Shown one piece after another: positions 36,901-48,809 of a DNA stretch of 64,000 nucleotides. Origin of the DNA: Chamaecyparis obtusa (lineage: Eukaryota; Streptophyta; Pinopsida; Cupressales; Cupressaceae); assembly GCA_027943335.1 (NCBI GenBank), contig BSBK01000524.1, positions 248,001-312,000 on the forward strand, in the 5' to 3' direction. Numbering within the stretch: position 1 is the first letter of the stretch; each line of letters opens with the position of its first letter. Position numbers and translations under genes: made by a program. The notes below the pieces were generated by a model that ran no database searches, was not told the DNA's origin, and saw only the letters and a program-made list of their open reading frames with translations.

Positions 36901-37570
36901 TCTTGCCTTGCGATGGTGTTTGCATCCCAAAAGTTGTGACATTACATGCTTGCGCATACAATACACCTCATTGCAAAGATTGATCCTCTCAAATATTTTC
37001 TTGGTAAGGCTGCTCTCATAGGTAGACTTGCTAAGTGGCTGATGGTCTTATCAAAATTTGGCATAGAGTATGTTGAGCATAAGGCTATAAAAGGACAAGC
37101 CATAGCTGACCAATTGGCTGATTTTCCAATTCAAGATAAAGTGCCAATTCAAGTTGAATTTCTAGATGAGCACATAATGTACATGACTGCAAGAACATGG
37201 AAGATGTTCTTTGATGGCTCTTTCATGAAAAATGGTTTAGGAGTAGGAGTGTTATTTGTTTCTCCTCATGGGTACATGATCCCTAAGTCCTACAAACTAT
37301 TATTCCCATGTCCAAATAACATTACTGAATATGAGGCCTTGACAAATGGACTAAAAATGGCAATAGAGTGGAGAATCACAGAGCTACATATTTATGGGGA
37401 TTCACAATTGATAGTCAACCAAGTTAATGAAGAATACCAAATGAAGGATGAAAAACTGGTACCCTACAAGAAAATGGTTGATTCATTGCGGTGATATTTC
37501 ACCTTTGTTACATTTCAACAAATCCCTAGAGTAGAGAATAAAGCAGCTGATGTTATGCCTACATTGGCTT
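36700..37570 (+). pseudogene. RNase H region of E2, with second archaeal-type RNase H
   Basis: The first RNase H (36700-37130) follows RT directly, with KPLILYVSTTKSSLGALLAQ and later EHKAIKGQAIADQLADFP; a frameshift lies near 36910. It is followed by an extra domain (37195-37570): MFFDGSFMKNGLGVGVLF (Asp), NNITEYEALTNGL (Glu), HIYGDSQLIVNQV (Asp) and RVENKAADVMPTLA (Asp). This second RNase H is a marker of the Tat lineage of plant gypsy elements. Confidence 0.82.
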
Positions 37571-38949
37571 CACTCCTTTAGCTAAAACAACATGAGTCTA
37601 GATTTGAATTCTTGGTGGAAGAGCTACACTATCCTATCTATGACTCCCAAGAAAGCCTAATTGTTTGTACCCTTGTTGGCCATGAGTCATCCCGCTATGG
37701 TGCCATTGACTCATACCTCCCTGATGGCATTATTCCTGAAACCTTCAACCACTCTAAATGAAGAAAATTAACCCGAAATGCCTCTCGCCACACCCTTATC
37801 TCTGGTGATCTATGTAGGAGGGGTTTAGATGGGACACTTCTTAGGTGCTTGGAAAAGGATGAGTCTGACCAAGCGTTAGCTGACATTCACAAGGGCATTT
37901 GAGGAGGACATTCCAATGGTTTTTCCATGACCTGAAGGTTTCTTAGGGCTGGATACTATTGGCCTACCATGTAGATAGATGCAGTAGCTTTTGTTAAATC
38001 ATGTGAAAAGTGTCAAAAACATGGTAACCTAATACATGCTCCAGGTAGGGAGCTTATTCCGTCTATTTCTCATTGGCCATTTCAGTGCCAGGCCTTTGAC
38101 CTTGTTGGGAAGATTCATCCCAACTCATCAGGTAGACACAAATTCATCATCACTGCTACTGACTACTTTACCAAATGGGTAGAAGTTGTCCCACTTTTTG
38201 TTGCCTCAGGCAAGATAGTTTCTTTGTTTATTTTGAACGATATCATCTGTTGGTATGGAGTGCCTTCTGAGATAATCACTGACAATGGAGGTCAGTTCAA
38301 AAACAAGGACCTTAAACATATCTACAAGAAATTCAAGATAAAGCAACATTGGTCCTCCATTTACTTCCCGCAAGGAAATGGACAAGAAGAGGCTTCGAAT
38401 AAAACCATTCCTAAGATTCTCCATAGAACAGTTCACAAGAATGGTAGAGATTGGCATCTACAGATAAATCCAGCCTTGTGGCCCTATAGAATGAGTATTT
38501 GTACTCCAACTAGAGCTACTCCTTTTACCCTTACTTATGGTGCTGAAGCAGTGTTACCTTTAGAGGTGAAGATTCCTTCACTTAGAGTTTCCCTCAAAGG
38601 TTTAGTGACAGATGAAGACTACTACGCCATGAGACTCCAAGAACTAGAACTACTAGATGAAAAGTGTAAAGCATCATTGGACCACATGAGGGTCTACCAA
38701 AAGCGTATGTCCAAAGCATTAAAAAAGAAGGTTCACCCTAGAGAATTTCAAGTGGGAGATCTTGTCTTACGAGAAAACCCTAAGAACCAACAACATAGAG
38801 AGAAAAAGGGCAAATTCAAACCTAATTGGCTTGGACCATACATCATTACTGCTATTTTTTGGACAGGTGCTTATTTACTATCTGATCCAGAGGGAGAGTA
38901 GCTCCTTGATCCTTTTAATGTCTTGCACCTAAAGAAGTTCTATCCATGA
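37571..38949 (+). pseudogene. integrase of E2
   Basis: The zinc-binding His pair appears as HKGI*GGH (the stop replaces a residue near 37900), with the Cys pair as SCEKCQKH. The core has Asp at 38161 (ATDYFTKWVE), Asp at 38281 (TDNGGQF) and Glu at 38389 (NGQEEASNK), giving D-X35-E. The C-terminal part has EFQVGDLVLRENPK and KFKPNWLGPYII, a GPY/F-type module, and ends LHLKKFYP at the TGA 38947-38949. Several TAG/TGA stops lie at 37570-38080. Integrase being last is the gypsy order. Confidence 0.9.
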
Positions 38950-40478
38950 TGCCTATTATATTTGGGGGCATCCTTTGTACATGCTTATTGTTCCTAACAA
39001 AATTCCAAAAAAATTCATATATGATGCTGAAAAAATCCTAAAAATCATATAAAGTCCTGAAAAAATACAAAAAAATTAAAAATGCAAAAAATTCAAAAAA
39101 ATAGAAAAAGTGCCTTGGTGAAAACCTAGAAACAGGCGCCTTAGTAGCAAAAATCCAAAAAAATTGAAAAAAAAAAATTAAAAAAATAAAATAAAAAATC
39201 TCCAAGTGGTGAAAACCTGGAAACAGGTGCTACTTGAGGCCTTCACACACTTGTTTCTTAGCACTCATCCTCGACACTTAGCCTTTCTCCATCATGCCTT
39301 GCCCTTCTTGCCTTGGTTTGGAATTGGTCTTTGTCTTTGTCTAGGGGGCATCACTGTGGTAGGTTTGGTCTCTAGGATGCATTAGTCTTTAGGACATCTT
39401 GCAAATGGTGTTTTTGAACACCAACCCCAACTGTGTTTTTCAACACTACCCTAGTGTTTAGTGTTTCTCAATACTTATCAGAGATCTTACCTGCAATCTA
39501 GCATGATATGGTATTTCTCACTGGTAGATGTGATACTCAAAGTTTGAGTCTATGACCTACACACACGCACTTAAACACTTGACTCGCTGAGACTTGTTTG
39601 ACTTTATTTCTTTGTGTTTTGTATATGATGATTTCTTTCATGAGTGTTCTCTCCCTAAATAGTTTTCGATGATGCTGAGCTACTGGGGGCATGAGGACAT
39701 GTTTCATTGTTTTTTCTTCTTGTGGGTATATTTTGTTGATCCTAACTGCCATCAACATTTATGCTTGTTCCACTTGACATTAGGGGCTACAAGGTATTAT
39801 CCTTGACTATTTTTGCAAGTGCATACTTATAGTCATCTTGACTTTCCTTGTGTCTCGATGTGAGTATAATCTTGCCATATTAAACTTAGGAAATCTCACT
39901 GCACTAGTCATCTTGACTTACATGTCTTTGGTGCCTAGGTGGGATTCCCACATATCTATTTGATATAGATCATATTCAGATTCACATAGTTATACTAGTA
40001 TGTATTGTATGATCTTGCGACGCTACCAATAACACTCGATGATGAAGATTAGAGTCTAAAAGCTTTGTGACCTTGCAAGTAAACCACTTTTCATAGTAGC
40101 TTGCATTTTTAGGTTCATGTTAGTTAGTTTTGCATCTTGCATATGGAGAGAGATCTCCTTTCATCTTTCATGGACTTACCGGTCAACTGCGCTCACCTTT
40201 CACCTTCTCGATCATGTCTTTCGCTCTTTGTCTTTTTCATCACATCCCTTTTCTTTCATCACAAGGGGTTAATCTTATCATCATATCTATATCCCAAAGA
40301 GATCATTTTTAGAAACATGAGTCTATATTATAAACATAAGAACTAAACATACATCTATAAGAGAGATTATACATGAGCATATATATCATATATTTTGAGC
40401 AATATCATAAGACAATATAAAATTGAAACATCCATCACAAGTGGGAAGTACACAAGATATATCACAAATCCAGTAATC
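38950..40478 (+). other. E2 region between integrase and the PMD gene
   Basis: Inverse homolog of 20724-22260. It starts with A-rich tracts and two copies of a GGTGAAAACCTRGAAACAGG motif (39110-39140 and 39202-39230). A 69-codon frame is listed separately. Confidence 0.55.
40137..40346 (+). CDS. 69-aa sense-strand ORF, E2 copy
   Basis: Starts MHMERDLLSSFMDL and ends SLYYKHKN, the counterpart of 20858-21067. It is downstream of pol on the same strand. A hydrophobic segment (LSLFVFFITSLFF) is present. Function unknown. Confidence 0.3.
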   Translation: MHMERDLLSSFMDLPVNCAHLSPSRSCLSLFVFFITSLFFHHKGLILSSYLYPKEIIFRNMSLYYKHKN

Positions 40479-42868
40479 TCATATATATATGATGAATGTC
40501 ATGATATAAAATACAGTGTGGGATCCAAAATCTGGATAATGTCCCAGGGTATGTCTCTATACATCTACCACCTAGACCTAAGTCTAACTCTCCCCATCAT
40601 GTGGTAGTGGTGGAGGTGGTGTTGCTACCCTATCAGGTACCATGTCTAACATGTCTACCCTCTGAGAGTAGAGTGGCGCTCTTTGTCCCTTAGGTATAGC
40701 CTGTATGTAGAGTCCATGATAATAAGTAGCTCATGCTGCCTCTCGCTAGATCTCTACTACATCTACCTAAGTTTCTCTCTCCCACTGATCTATCTTAGCT
40801 TGTAGATCATTTAGCTATTGGTCTCTCATGGCTATAGTAATCTGTAGCTGCTGCATCTCTATCTCCAAAACCTAGATCCTCACCCTAAGATCCTCTCCTC
40901 CTTCCCCTATAGGCTGATCCTACCCCACATCTACTCGTTGGTGAGCTAGCCTCGCCGCATCATCCCCCTCATCCTCATAACCCTATCTTTGTGACCATTT
41001 TCAGCCACCTGATTAGGATCCCTATCCTCTCTCTCTAACCCTCCCTCCATCTCCATCATCCCCTTCATCACCCTGTGCTGCTGGCTGTGCATTAGGTACA
41101 CTAAACCAAGGGAATGGAAACCTCTTCCGCTCTACCCTATAGGCTGCATTTGCACTTTCATGTGCCATATCTGGGAGATAGTCTCATGGCTCCTTGCGTA
41201 TAGCTGTGGTATCATGCATTGCTTGCTAGTAGTCCAACATTAGCAGCCATCCCTATCCCTCCTCATCCCTAGCCTGGGCATATGTAGTGGTCTCTATGGG
41301 CACCCTCTGTTGTCACCCAAACTATCTCCAAACCTGAGTGATCATGAATCACTCTACTATCTCAGAGTGTTGACCTACTGCTAGTCAGATGCATAACATG
41401 TATCCTAGCTCCCGCTCCTGATCACCCCACTACTCACAAGCCCTGTATGGTCTCCACTGAAATGATGTGAGCTCATCCAGTAACCTATGGCAATATGTCA
41501 CATCCCTGCTATGTGGCTATGACAGGAATCCTATGTATCTATAGATATAGGGGCATCTCCACTCCCTCAGCTACACATGTGGGTGCACAATGGTGATGTG
41601 CTTCCACACCATACCTATGCTAAGATCGCACCACATGCCCATGCCCTGCTCTCCCTATAGACAATCTCATGGAGCTCATGGTACATGTCAGCTAGGATGG
41701 CTGGGCCCCATGCCATCCATTGTGGGTGTGCTATAAGATCTGCAACCAACCTACCCCAGCCCAATGGGAACCCTCTCTAGCTCCTATTGGTAATCAGTGC
41801 CTATGATACTATATAGCACACTATACATAGAACTAGAAAATCTCTGCCAAACTCCTCCATTAGTCGATCCCAGCTGAGGTGTCTATCAACAAAGGTCACA
41901 TCTTGGAACATGTCCTGGATGACCTGTCGTCCCTCGGTTGGATCCTGATCATAGTATACCTGTGCCAACAAACAATAATTTTAGTTTCTATCATATGGAA
42001 ACTTTACATCTATGAACATCTATAAACATGATTATACTCACTGGATCTCCATGGCTAGGCACTTGAAGAATCTGATAGACATCCTCCAAGGTAATCGTGG
42101 CCTCTTCGATCGGCAAGTGAAAGGTGTTATGCTCACTGTGCCACCTCTCAGCCGATGCTATCAATAACCCATGATCTACTTGAATATGGGGCATCTGCAA
42201 CAAGTACCCAAAGCCCATCTCCCTCAAGTCTACCTATCCCAGATCATCAAGGTCTCAGACACACCGTAACCCAGTCACTCTCGACGCTCTAATGAGGAGC
42301 ACTAGAAAGTTCTCCTGGAAGCCATAACCCTAAACTAGATGTTAGAACATATCATGACGGATGTATAAAATCAATACAAAACATTTTAAAAGAAAATATT
42401 GTCTAGACCCATGTCATAGTGCTCAAAATTTAAAACATGTCATATTTCTTACACTAGTGCGATACTGTTTTCTGATAAAATATTGTGCGATATTTTTCTT
42501 AGTAACAGTGCGATAATATCTTTGAATGTGATAATTCACATAGTATCGCATGATGTTTGATCCAGTATCATGCGATACTAGATTCAACATCGATCTGATA
42601 CTATGTCGACCCACGAATTATCGCACGACAAATACTATCAAAGGGTGTGATACTTAATAACTATCGCACAAAATTTTGTAGGAGTGAAATTTGAAATATT
42701 TTAAAATCATTAAAAATGTGTTTTAAAATGATATAACTGCTTATTAATAACTAAAAAGGGTGATTTTTTTTGAAAACATACCAAGGCACCATACTGAGGA
42801 GGCCGGTTATGCAACTGGGTGCGCTCGAATCAATGCCTGTGAACTAGAATCGCTACTTGCTGGGCCAT
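40479..42868 (-). pseudogene. plant mobile domain (PMD) gene, antisense within E2
   Basis: Exon 1 is 42868-42782 (MAQQVAILVHRH, 29 codons, with a TGA in place of Leu/Arg), exon 2 is 42314-42042 (91 codons, SEHNTFHLPIEEATITLEDVY then VPSHGDP) and exon 3 runs from 41959 to the TGA at 40481-40479. Donors (GTATG, GTGAGTATA) and acceptors (CTTCCAG, TTGGCACAG) match those in E1, and exon lengths 1 and 2 are identical in both. Exon 3 has GWGRLVADLIAHP and several TAG stops. The gene reads towards pol, opposite to the element's transcript, with its TATA box at 42949-42942. It is probably a captured host gene; no activity is expected from this copy. Confidence 0.82.
42440..42680. repeat. GTGCGATA motif cluster in PMD intron 1 of E2
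   Basis: Exact GTGCGATA occurs near 42457, 42484 and 42510, TATCGCAC near 42620 and 42662, and variants such as TATCATGCGATA and GTGTGATAC lie between. About ten copies on both strands fall within 240 bases. Confidence 0.75.
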
Positions 42869-42941
42869 TTTCTCTCTCTAAGCTCTTGAAATTCTCAAAT
42901 CACAATAAGACAAATGATTTTGAAAATGACCTTTTTACCCC

Positions 42942-42949
42942 CTTTTATA
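42942..42949 (-). promoter_or_regulatory. TATA box of the PMD gene in E2
   Basis: TATAAAAG on the minus strand, 74 bases before the ATG, is identical to that in E1. Confidence 0.65.
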
Positions 42950-43666
42950 GCATTTTGACTTTTTAACCTAATTTTCAAAACATCTCAGAATTGCGCAAAA
43001 ATTGCACCCCTAGCTAATTTTGACATCCTGGATCCATTTTCGGGATTGAAATCAAAATCGGAGTTCATCTTGATAGTCAAAATCACATTTCAAAATTTCT
43101 CCTTCTTTTGCGCAGTTGGCTGACCTTTTGAGGCCTGATTGTTTGATCTTTGTTGGAGCATCTTCATTTCTTCATCCCCATCTCTTTCAAATTTCTAGTC
43201 TTTCCTTCACTTTCATTCGATTCGTCTCTTTGAGGTTTGACTTCATTTTTATCCTATATCTTTTTTAGTCAAACCTAGTCAAACTGGGGCATATCTTCAC
43301 TGCTTGATGGTTATCCTATCATCTTTCATCTTCGATTATGATTTCTAGTGATTTGATCAAATTTATCAATTTGTTGTTCTCCTCTACCTGATTTTGATTT
43401 CAATTCCAAGGGGGCAGTACCTATCAGCTTCAATCCTTGATTCAACTTTATTAATCAAACCTTACTTGAGATTATTATCTCTTATCTTAGACTTGACAAT
43501 CACCTATTTACAGGGGTGTTGGCCTTGTCTTTTTCAATCAGCTTACCATTGTCCTGATATGTTCCCATCCATAGAACACATGTTTGGATTGTTTTGTGAT
43601 CCCAAATCAATCTCACATTTCAATTCCATTCTTTGACCACATGTGATTCCAAATTGATCTCACATT
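42950..43666. other. E2 3' region upstream of the antisense PMD gene
   Basis: Inverse homolog of 17519-18232. It carries no domain-bearing frame. It is likely to hold PMD promoter sequence between the TATA box and the LTR. Confidence 0.4.
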
Positions 43667-43683
43667 AGTCAAAGAGGGGCGAA
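43667..43683 (+). other. polypurine tract of E2
   Basis: AGTCAAAGAGGGGCGAA ends directly at the LTR start TGTATGC. Confidence 0.75.
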
Positions 43684-44573
43684 TGTATGCACCCTAAAAT
43701 GGTCACTTAGACTTTGGGCCCCCATTCTACAATTTATCAAATCCCTGAATCAGTATTTTCAAAAATCAACATTTTTCAATTATATCAATTTCCTTGATCA
43801 AATCCTATTCTATCATTTATTCGATTATTCCATGGGCTAACCATTTTATCCTACAGTATTTATTTATTTAAAAGGAATTTCCTCCCCTTTTATTAAATAA
43901 AAAGCCCCCACTTTTCCTCTTATCCTAAGTTGCACAAATAAAGCATTATTCTTATTTTATAAAAAGAAGAAAAGCACTTTTTGTCTCATATGGACACAAA
44001 ATTTAACTCTTATTTTCTCATTAGAGGAGATTTATGCACATGGATTTCTCCTCTTTCAAGCGCCACCCTTGATTAAATCTTTTTCCTCTTATTCTCCATG
44101 GTCCATTCCTTTTCAATTCCTTTAAAAGGAGAGCTCTTTTCTCATTCTAGAATCCCAAATTTGAATACTAATATTATGCTGCAGGATTTCTTGGAGACTT
44201 TGGATCTTTGGAGATCTTCATGCATTTAGCTTTCATTCTTTCATTCTTAGCTTAATCTTTCATGGCATTTAGTTTTTCTTCCTTTATGCTCTAGATTAGC
44301 CCACATAGCCTAATTAGCAAGGATTTGTAATACTTCCAGCTTTCCTTTCATAACTTAGCTTGCATCTTCATTCTTAGCATAGTTGCATTGCATTTTCATT
44401 ATTGATTTTTGAGGATATTGACATTATTTCTCTTGTCTCTTTGAATCTCTCATTGTGTGGTTTACTAGCAAGGTTGCATGCTTCAATAGCTCTAGCTGAG
44501 AGCACCATCAACATCCTTGTGACTCCATGCCTAGGGAGCTCTAGGTCGCTTTCTCAAGGTTTTCCATTCATGA
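43684..44573 (+). repeat. 3' LTR of E2, last ~45 bases missing
   Basis: Inverse match to both E1 LTRs (about 90% by eye). It stops at TTTCCATTCATG, where the E1 LTRs continue for about 45 more bases to GTGTGTACA. Beyond 44573 the sequence is unrelated. Confidence 0.9.
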
Positions 44574-45513
44574 AAAATGAATAAATGGAGAAAAATAAAT
44601 ATGAAGGCTAAACATGAATGGAATGAAAGAAAGATCATCGTAAGATAGCTCACAAGATAGCCAAATATTCATGTATATGTCAACATTGTCAAGATCAAAG
44701 AGAGAAGACAATGGATGAAATATGTAGAAGAACTACGCATGATGCCTGATTGTTAGGTTTTCATCACGGTACTTATCCAAGGCATCAAAAGGGAGTGGTT
44801 TTCACCATAGAATGAATTTATTTCTCTTTACTGTTGCTACTAAGGTGCCTGTTTCTAGGTTTCCACCAAGGCACATTTTCAATTTTTTCATTTTTTCATT
44901 TTTTTTTTTTTGCTTTTTTTTATTTTTTGGAAGAAGGCAAGCTTTTTAGGTAATTCTCCTTGAAAGGATATACCATGATATGCTAAGGATTCAAAATGAT
45001 ATGCTCAAAGATGCTGATAGGGAAAGGAAGATGGAAGAGAAAAATGGAGGATAAGGTTTTATGTAAAGCGAGTGAGGTTGGAAGATATGAGGAATAAGCA
45101 AATGAGGAAAAAGGATAGAAGGTAGAAGGATAATGAATGGAAGGCTTGTGAAAGGGTAGATGGGAAGGAAAGAAAGATCAATATCAGCACACACCTTGAA
45201 GGGTGACAAGAGGATGGAGGAAATGTGAATGAAGGAATATGTGAGGGAATATGGTGAATGGATAGCAGAGGTTGCGGTCTAGGCACATGGAATGGAAGAA
45301 TGTTTTTGGAAGAAGATAAAGTGGAAGCCTTTGGAAACTTGAATTTCAACTTCACTTGTTGTTTAAAATTAGACTCTTTTAAGAGAGACTTTAGAATCCA
45401 TATAGTCATAGGCTTTTCATTTATTTTTGATGATTAAGAGAGAATATCTTCAATAATGAATTTTGGAACCCATACTTGTCTTGTAGTTTTTTTTTTAGAT
45501 ATCTCTTTTGACT
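44574..45513 (-). other. E1 sequence downstream of its Ser/Pro-rich ORF
   Basis: It contains a third copy of the GTTTCTAGGTTTCCACCAAG motif (44841-44874) followed by a T-rich tract, in the same orientation as in the left part of E1. No gene seen; overlapping low-complexity frames on the minus strand are not convincing. Confidence 0.4.
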
Positions 45514-47540
45514 TTATGCCTCCATGTCGATTAGAGGAGACATGGTGATCTTCTTTTTTTGAAGGATTCTTGTATTGCTCTTTTTCTTGTATTGAACATT
45601 CAAGTTACTTCCAAAAGACTTGGGACTTGTGGAAGAAGAAGGAGGATATGACTGATTTAGATGGGTGGGTGGATGAAAAGGATTCAAGTGTATGCATCTA
45701 TGTTGATCTTGAGGAAGGATAGGAGATGGAGGGATGTAAGGATCCAAGATGGATGGTGAATTAGGAGAGTTAGGAGGGGAAAGTGAAGTGACATAAGGGC
45801 CCAAGATGGAAGGCAGATGTGAAGCCCTTAGTATTGGTGGAGGAGGTCCAAGGATGGACGTGGAAGATACAAAAGGATAATCAATAATTTCATCAACATC
45901 TATATGACAACCAAGGACATCAACATCTTTTGGATGAGCATTAGGATTTGCAATAGGATTATGAACATCTTTAATAGGAGAAACTTCTTCAATAGGATTG
46001 TTTGGAGCTTGCAAAGACTTAGGAAGAGTAGAAAGTGGAAGTGAACATGGAGTGGTAGAACAAGAAGACAGAAGAATTTGATCTTGACAAGGAGCTTTGG
46101 ATGGCATAAGCCTATAATCTTTCTCTTGATTTTCAATAGGCTTATCATTGGAAGTAGCAACACTATTTTTAATAACCTTAACGGAAGTATCATCTTTGGA
46201 AAGTGCAAGTGTAGTAAGGTTATTTTGATTGTCAGTAAGCTCAACGGTGTAAGAAGTAGCTTGATCTTGCTTAGGAGAAGACTTAAGACATGGTGGAATG
46301 AATGAGGAAGAGCATAGAGGATCAAAAGAACCATGAAATGGATAAGAGACATCATGAAAGGGATTAGATGACATGGAGGATTCTTGATCTTGATCTTTCT
46401 TTATGTTCTTTTCTTTATCATTTTTAGAGTCCTCTTGATATGGAGCCACTTCTAGGTACAAGGAAGCATGTTGGAATTGTATGGAGGACTTTGGAAGAGA
46501 TAGTGAATGACTGGTTGAAGTAGGAATTATAGAGCATAAAGGCTTAGGCTCTTTGGTTTAGCATCATTGAAAGTATTTGCAGCCAAGTGAAGGTTAGCTT
46601 GAGTTTCTTTAAGAGGTAGCCCTTGAGGATAACTATAGGGAACCACATGAAAAGTATTAGGACTTTCATTGGATGAAGGATTTGTGAAAGATTTGGAAGA
46701 ATTGAAAGCTTTAGGAAATGCATGGGTATTGGAGGAAGTAGGGGATGGAAGGGGACCATCACAAGACAAAGGTCCATCATTAACATAATCTTTCTCGAGA
46801 GTGTAATCTTTATTTTTAGTAGGAGAGTCATTAGAAGAAGGATTCTTATATTATTTACGTTTATAATTAGCATGGTAAGCTTTCTCTTCCTCAAGTGAAG
46901 TAGATGTATCATCTAGGTATTGTTCACAGAAATATTCAAAGTCTCCTTCAAAATCAAAATCATATGGATCACCATCATGATCTATCCAATGTGATGACCC
47001 GTTTCCAGTAAGCACAAGCAAATGACTAGGAGGACTCTTAGGAACAGAGGTGTCATAGGTATCACTACATTGTTCATCATCATAGTCATCATAGTCATCA
47101 AAGATGGGTGTGTCACTCTTCATGGAAAAGGTATCACAAGGGCTATCATATTGCTCATTATGGTATGTCTTGAGAAGAGAAGTAAGACTCTTGGGAGAAG
47201 TAGAAGAGGAACAAGATCGTGAAGAATAGGAAGGTGAAGACCTAGTGAAGGAAGAAGACTTGCATAATGAGGAATGATGAAAAGACTTAGAAGATGAAAA
47301 ATTTTTGGAAGAAAGAGGTCGTGACATGATCGTGTCTATGATCCTAGTAAAGGAATCTAATTCATTCAACTTTTTTTTTTTTTTTTTTATAAGTTTATCA
47401 CCCATGAGATATCTAGAAGAACTATTGGAGGAATACAACTCTTTGAATTGAGCAATGAGTTCAAGATCATCTATTTTCAAGAGAGGTTCCATAACAAGAT
47501 AGTTGAAATTCATGGTTCTAGAAGAGGAGGAATCAAACAT
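45514..47540 (-). pseudogene. Ser/Pro-rich ORF of E1, unknown function
   Basis: This takes the place of gag-pol in E1. The ATG at 47540 (MFDSSSSRTMNFNYLVMEPL) opens 229 codons to a TAA at 46851; the same frame continues to 46527, and after a frameshift the other part is open for 315 codons (46461-45514). A Lys run encoded by an A tract occurs at about 47371-47391, acidic clusters (DDYDDYDDEQ) follow, then Ser-rich and Pro-rich low-complexity stretches (PPSPILPQDQ). There is no zinc knuckle, protease, RT or integrase motif. It is comparatively intact next to the other genes here. It may be a structural or accessory protein of a non-autonomous element. Confidence 0.5.
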
Positions 47541-47809
47541 GGAAGTGACAAAAGAGATGAATAGAAGAAAGTAGGATAGATAATAAGAGGAAAAGAATCA
47601 AGAAGACGTGAAGAGTTTAGGAAGAAGAGAGAGATGTGGAAGAAAGAAGACCAAGAGTCATTTTGTGCAGCTTGATACCATTTAAGTTCATTTGAATGTT
47701 GAGAAACATGTCAGCACCTAAGATCTGACCCAGACCAACCAAGGGAGACTGGAAATAGGACACAAATCAGCTTCAAATTACAGACAACTGTGAGGCAGCA
47801 AAATAACTC

Positions 47810-47960
47810 TATGTGATAGTTCTTAGAGTAACAAGGTGATACAATTTTCCATTGTGATATTTCACAAGAATCAGTGCGATATTTTCCAGGTAGTGCATGT
47901 GATATTATCTAGGCAAGCAGTGTGATGGTTGTGTAGCAATGAAGTGTCACATGATAATTG
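47810..47960. repeat. GTGCGATA-type motif cluster, end of E1 leader
   Basis: GTGCGATATT near 47877 is exact; ATGTGATAG, GTGATAC, TTGTGATATT, ATGTGATATT and TGTCACATGATA are decayed forms at short intervals. Confidence 0.6.
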
Positions 47961-48809
47961 ACTAGACGGTGTGTAAATCTTAGTTTTGAAGGCAATTTGG
48001 TCAAAGTTGTAGTTTGGTAAGTTGAATTTTTTGATTTCAGACATAGTGACAATAGTAATCAGAAAAAGTTTGCAAATAGTAGGTGATCAAACATTTCATA
48101 AAACACTTGCACAAGGGAAAAAGCAACCTTGCCAAGACAAGAACTTGTGATATCAAAGCAAGAAAATCCTATGAATGCTACCATGATGTTTGATGTTTGA
48201 GAATGTTTGCATGGGTAGATCACAACAAGAACACTTCAAGCACTTACTAGCCTAAAAAGACAATGGCTCAATACTTAACAACTTGGTCCACACTTGATGT
48301 CCCATTGCCTCACACAAAGTGGTTTCCCACAATAGATACTGGCTTTGTCATGGAAGTGCCAATGACACAATAAAAGGAACACAAATGGTGACTAATCTTG
48401 GAGTGATCTGGGTTAGTCTACTAGGATCAATCCTTGCACCAAGAATCTAAGTAGAAAAATAGGGTGGCTTCTATCTATGGTTCTTAGTAAGGGCTTCCAT
48501 TTGTAATACCCCTCTTGCTCCCCAAAGGGACTCCCTACCTTGCAGCAAGTAACGGAACTCATGGCCACAAGAGTACTTTAAGCATTCTTGCTCAACATTT
48601 TCCTCATGGTCACAATCCCAAAAGTACTCACATCAAGTGAAGACAAGTACTACGTCTACCAAGGTTTTGTGTCCTTGATAGTCTTGAGTATATAGTGGGT
48701 CAGAATAGCTGGCGAAAATCTTGTCCCCTCTTGGGTCGTTCCTCTTGATTGCTCAAGAGTAGGCCCGATAAAGGATCCTAAAACTAAACAAAGGTGGATC
48801 AACCTTTGA

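Larger units (their letters stand above)
22561..44573 (+). mobile_element. Ty3/gypsy (Tat-like) element E2, autonomous type, no 5' LTR
   Basis: Order on the plus strand: primer site (22561), leader, gag (about 25046-27706), protease (27710, cut by E3), an acidic linker with a G-patch-like motif, RT, RNase H, a second RNase H and integrase (to 38949), a 3' region with an antisense PMD gene, a purine tract and the 3' LTR (43684-44573). The pol order with integrase last defines Ty3/gypsy. The extra RNase H after RT and an antisense ORF downstream of integrase are known features of the Tat lineage. The 5' LTR is absent right up to the primer site and the 3' LTR lacks its last ~45 bases. No target duplication was found. 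Confidence 0.8.

Noticed and set aside
22561..44573. E2 as a simple inversion of part of E1
   Set aside because: E1 keeps its own leader, primer site and a different coding core on the right side, so inversion of a single element cannot give this order.
45900..46355. 151-codon Leu-rich minus frame
   Set aside because: A low-complexity shadow of the Ser/Pro-rich ORF in another frame.
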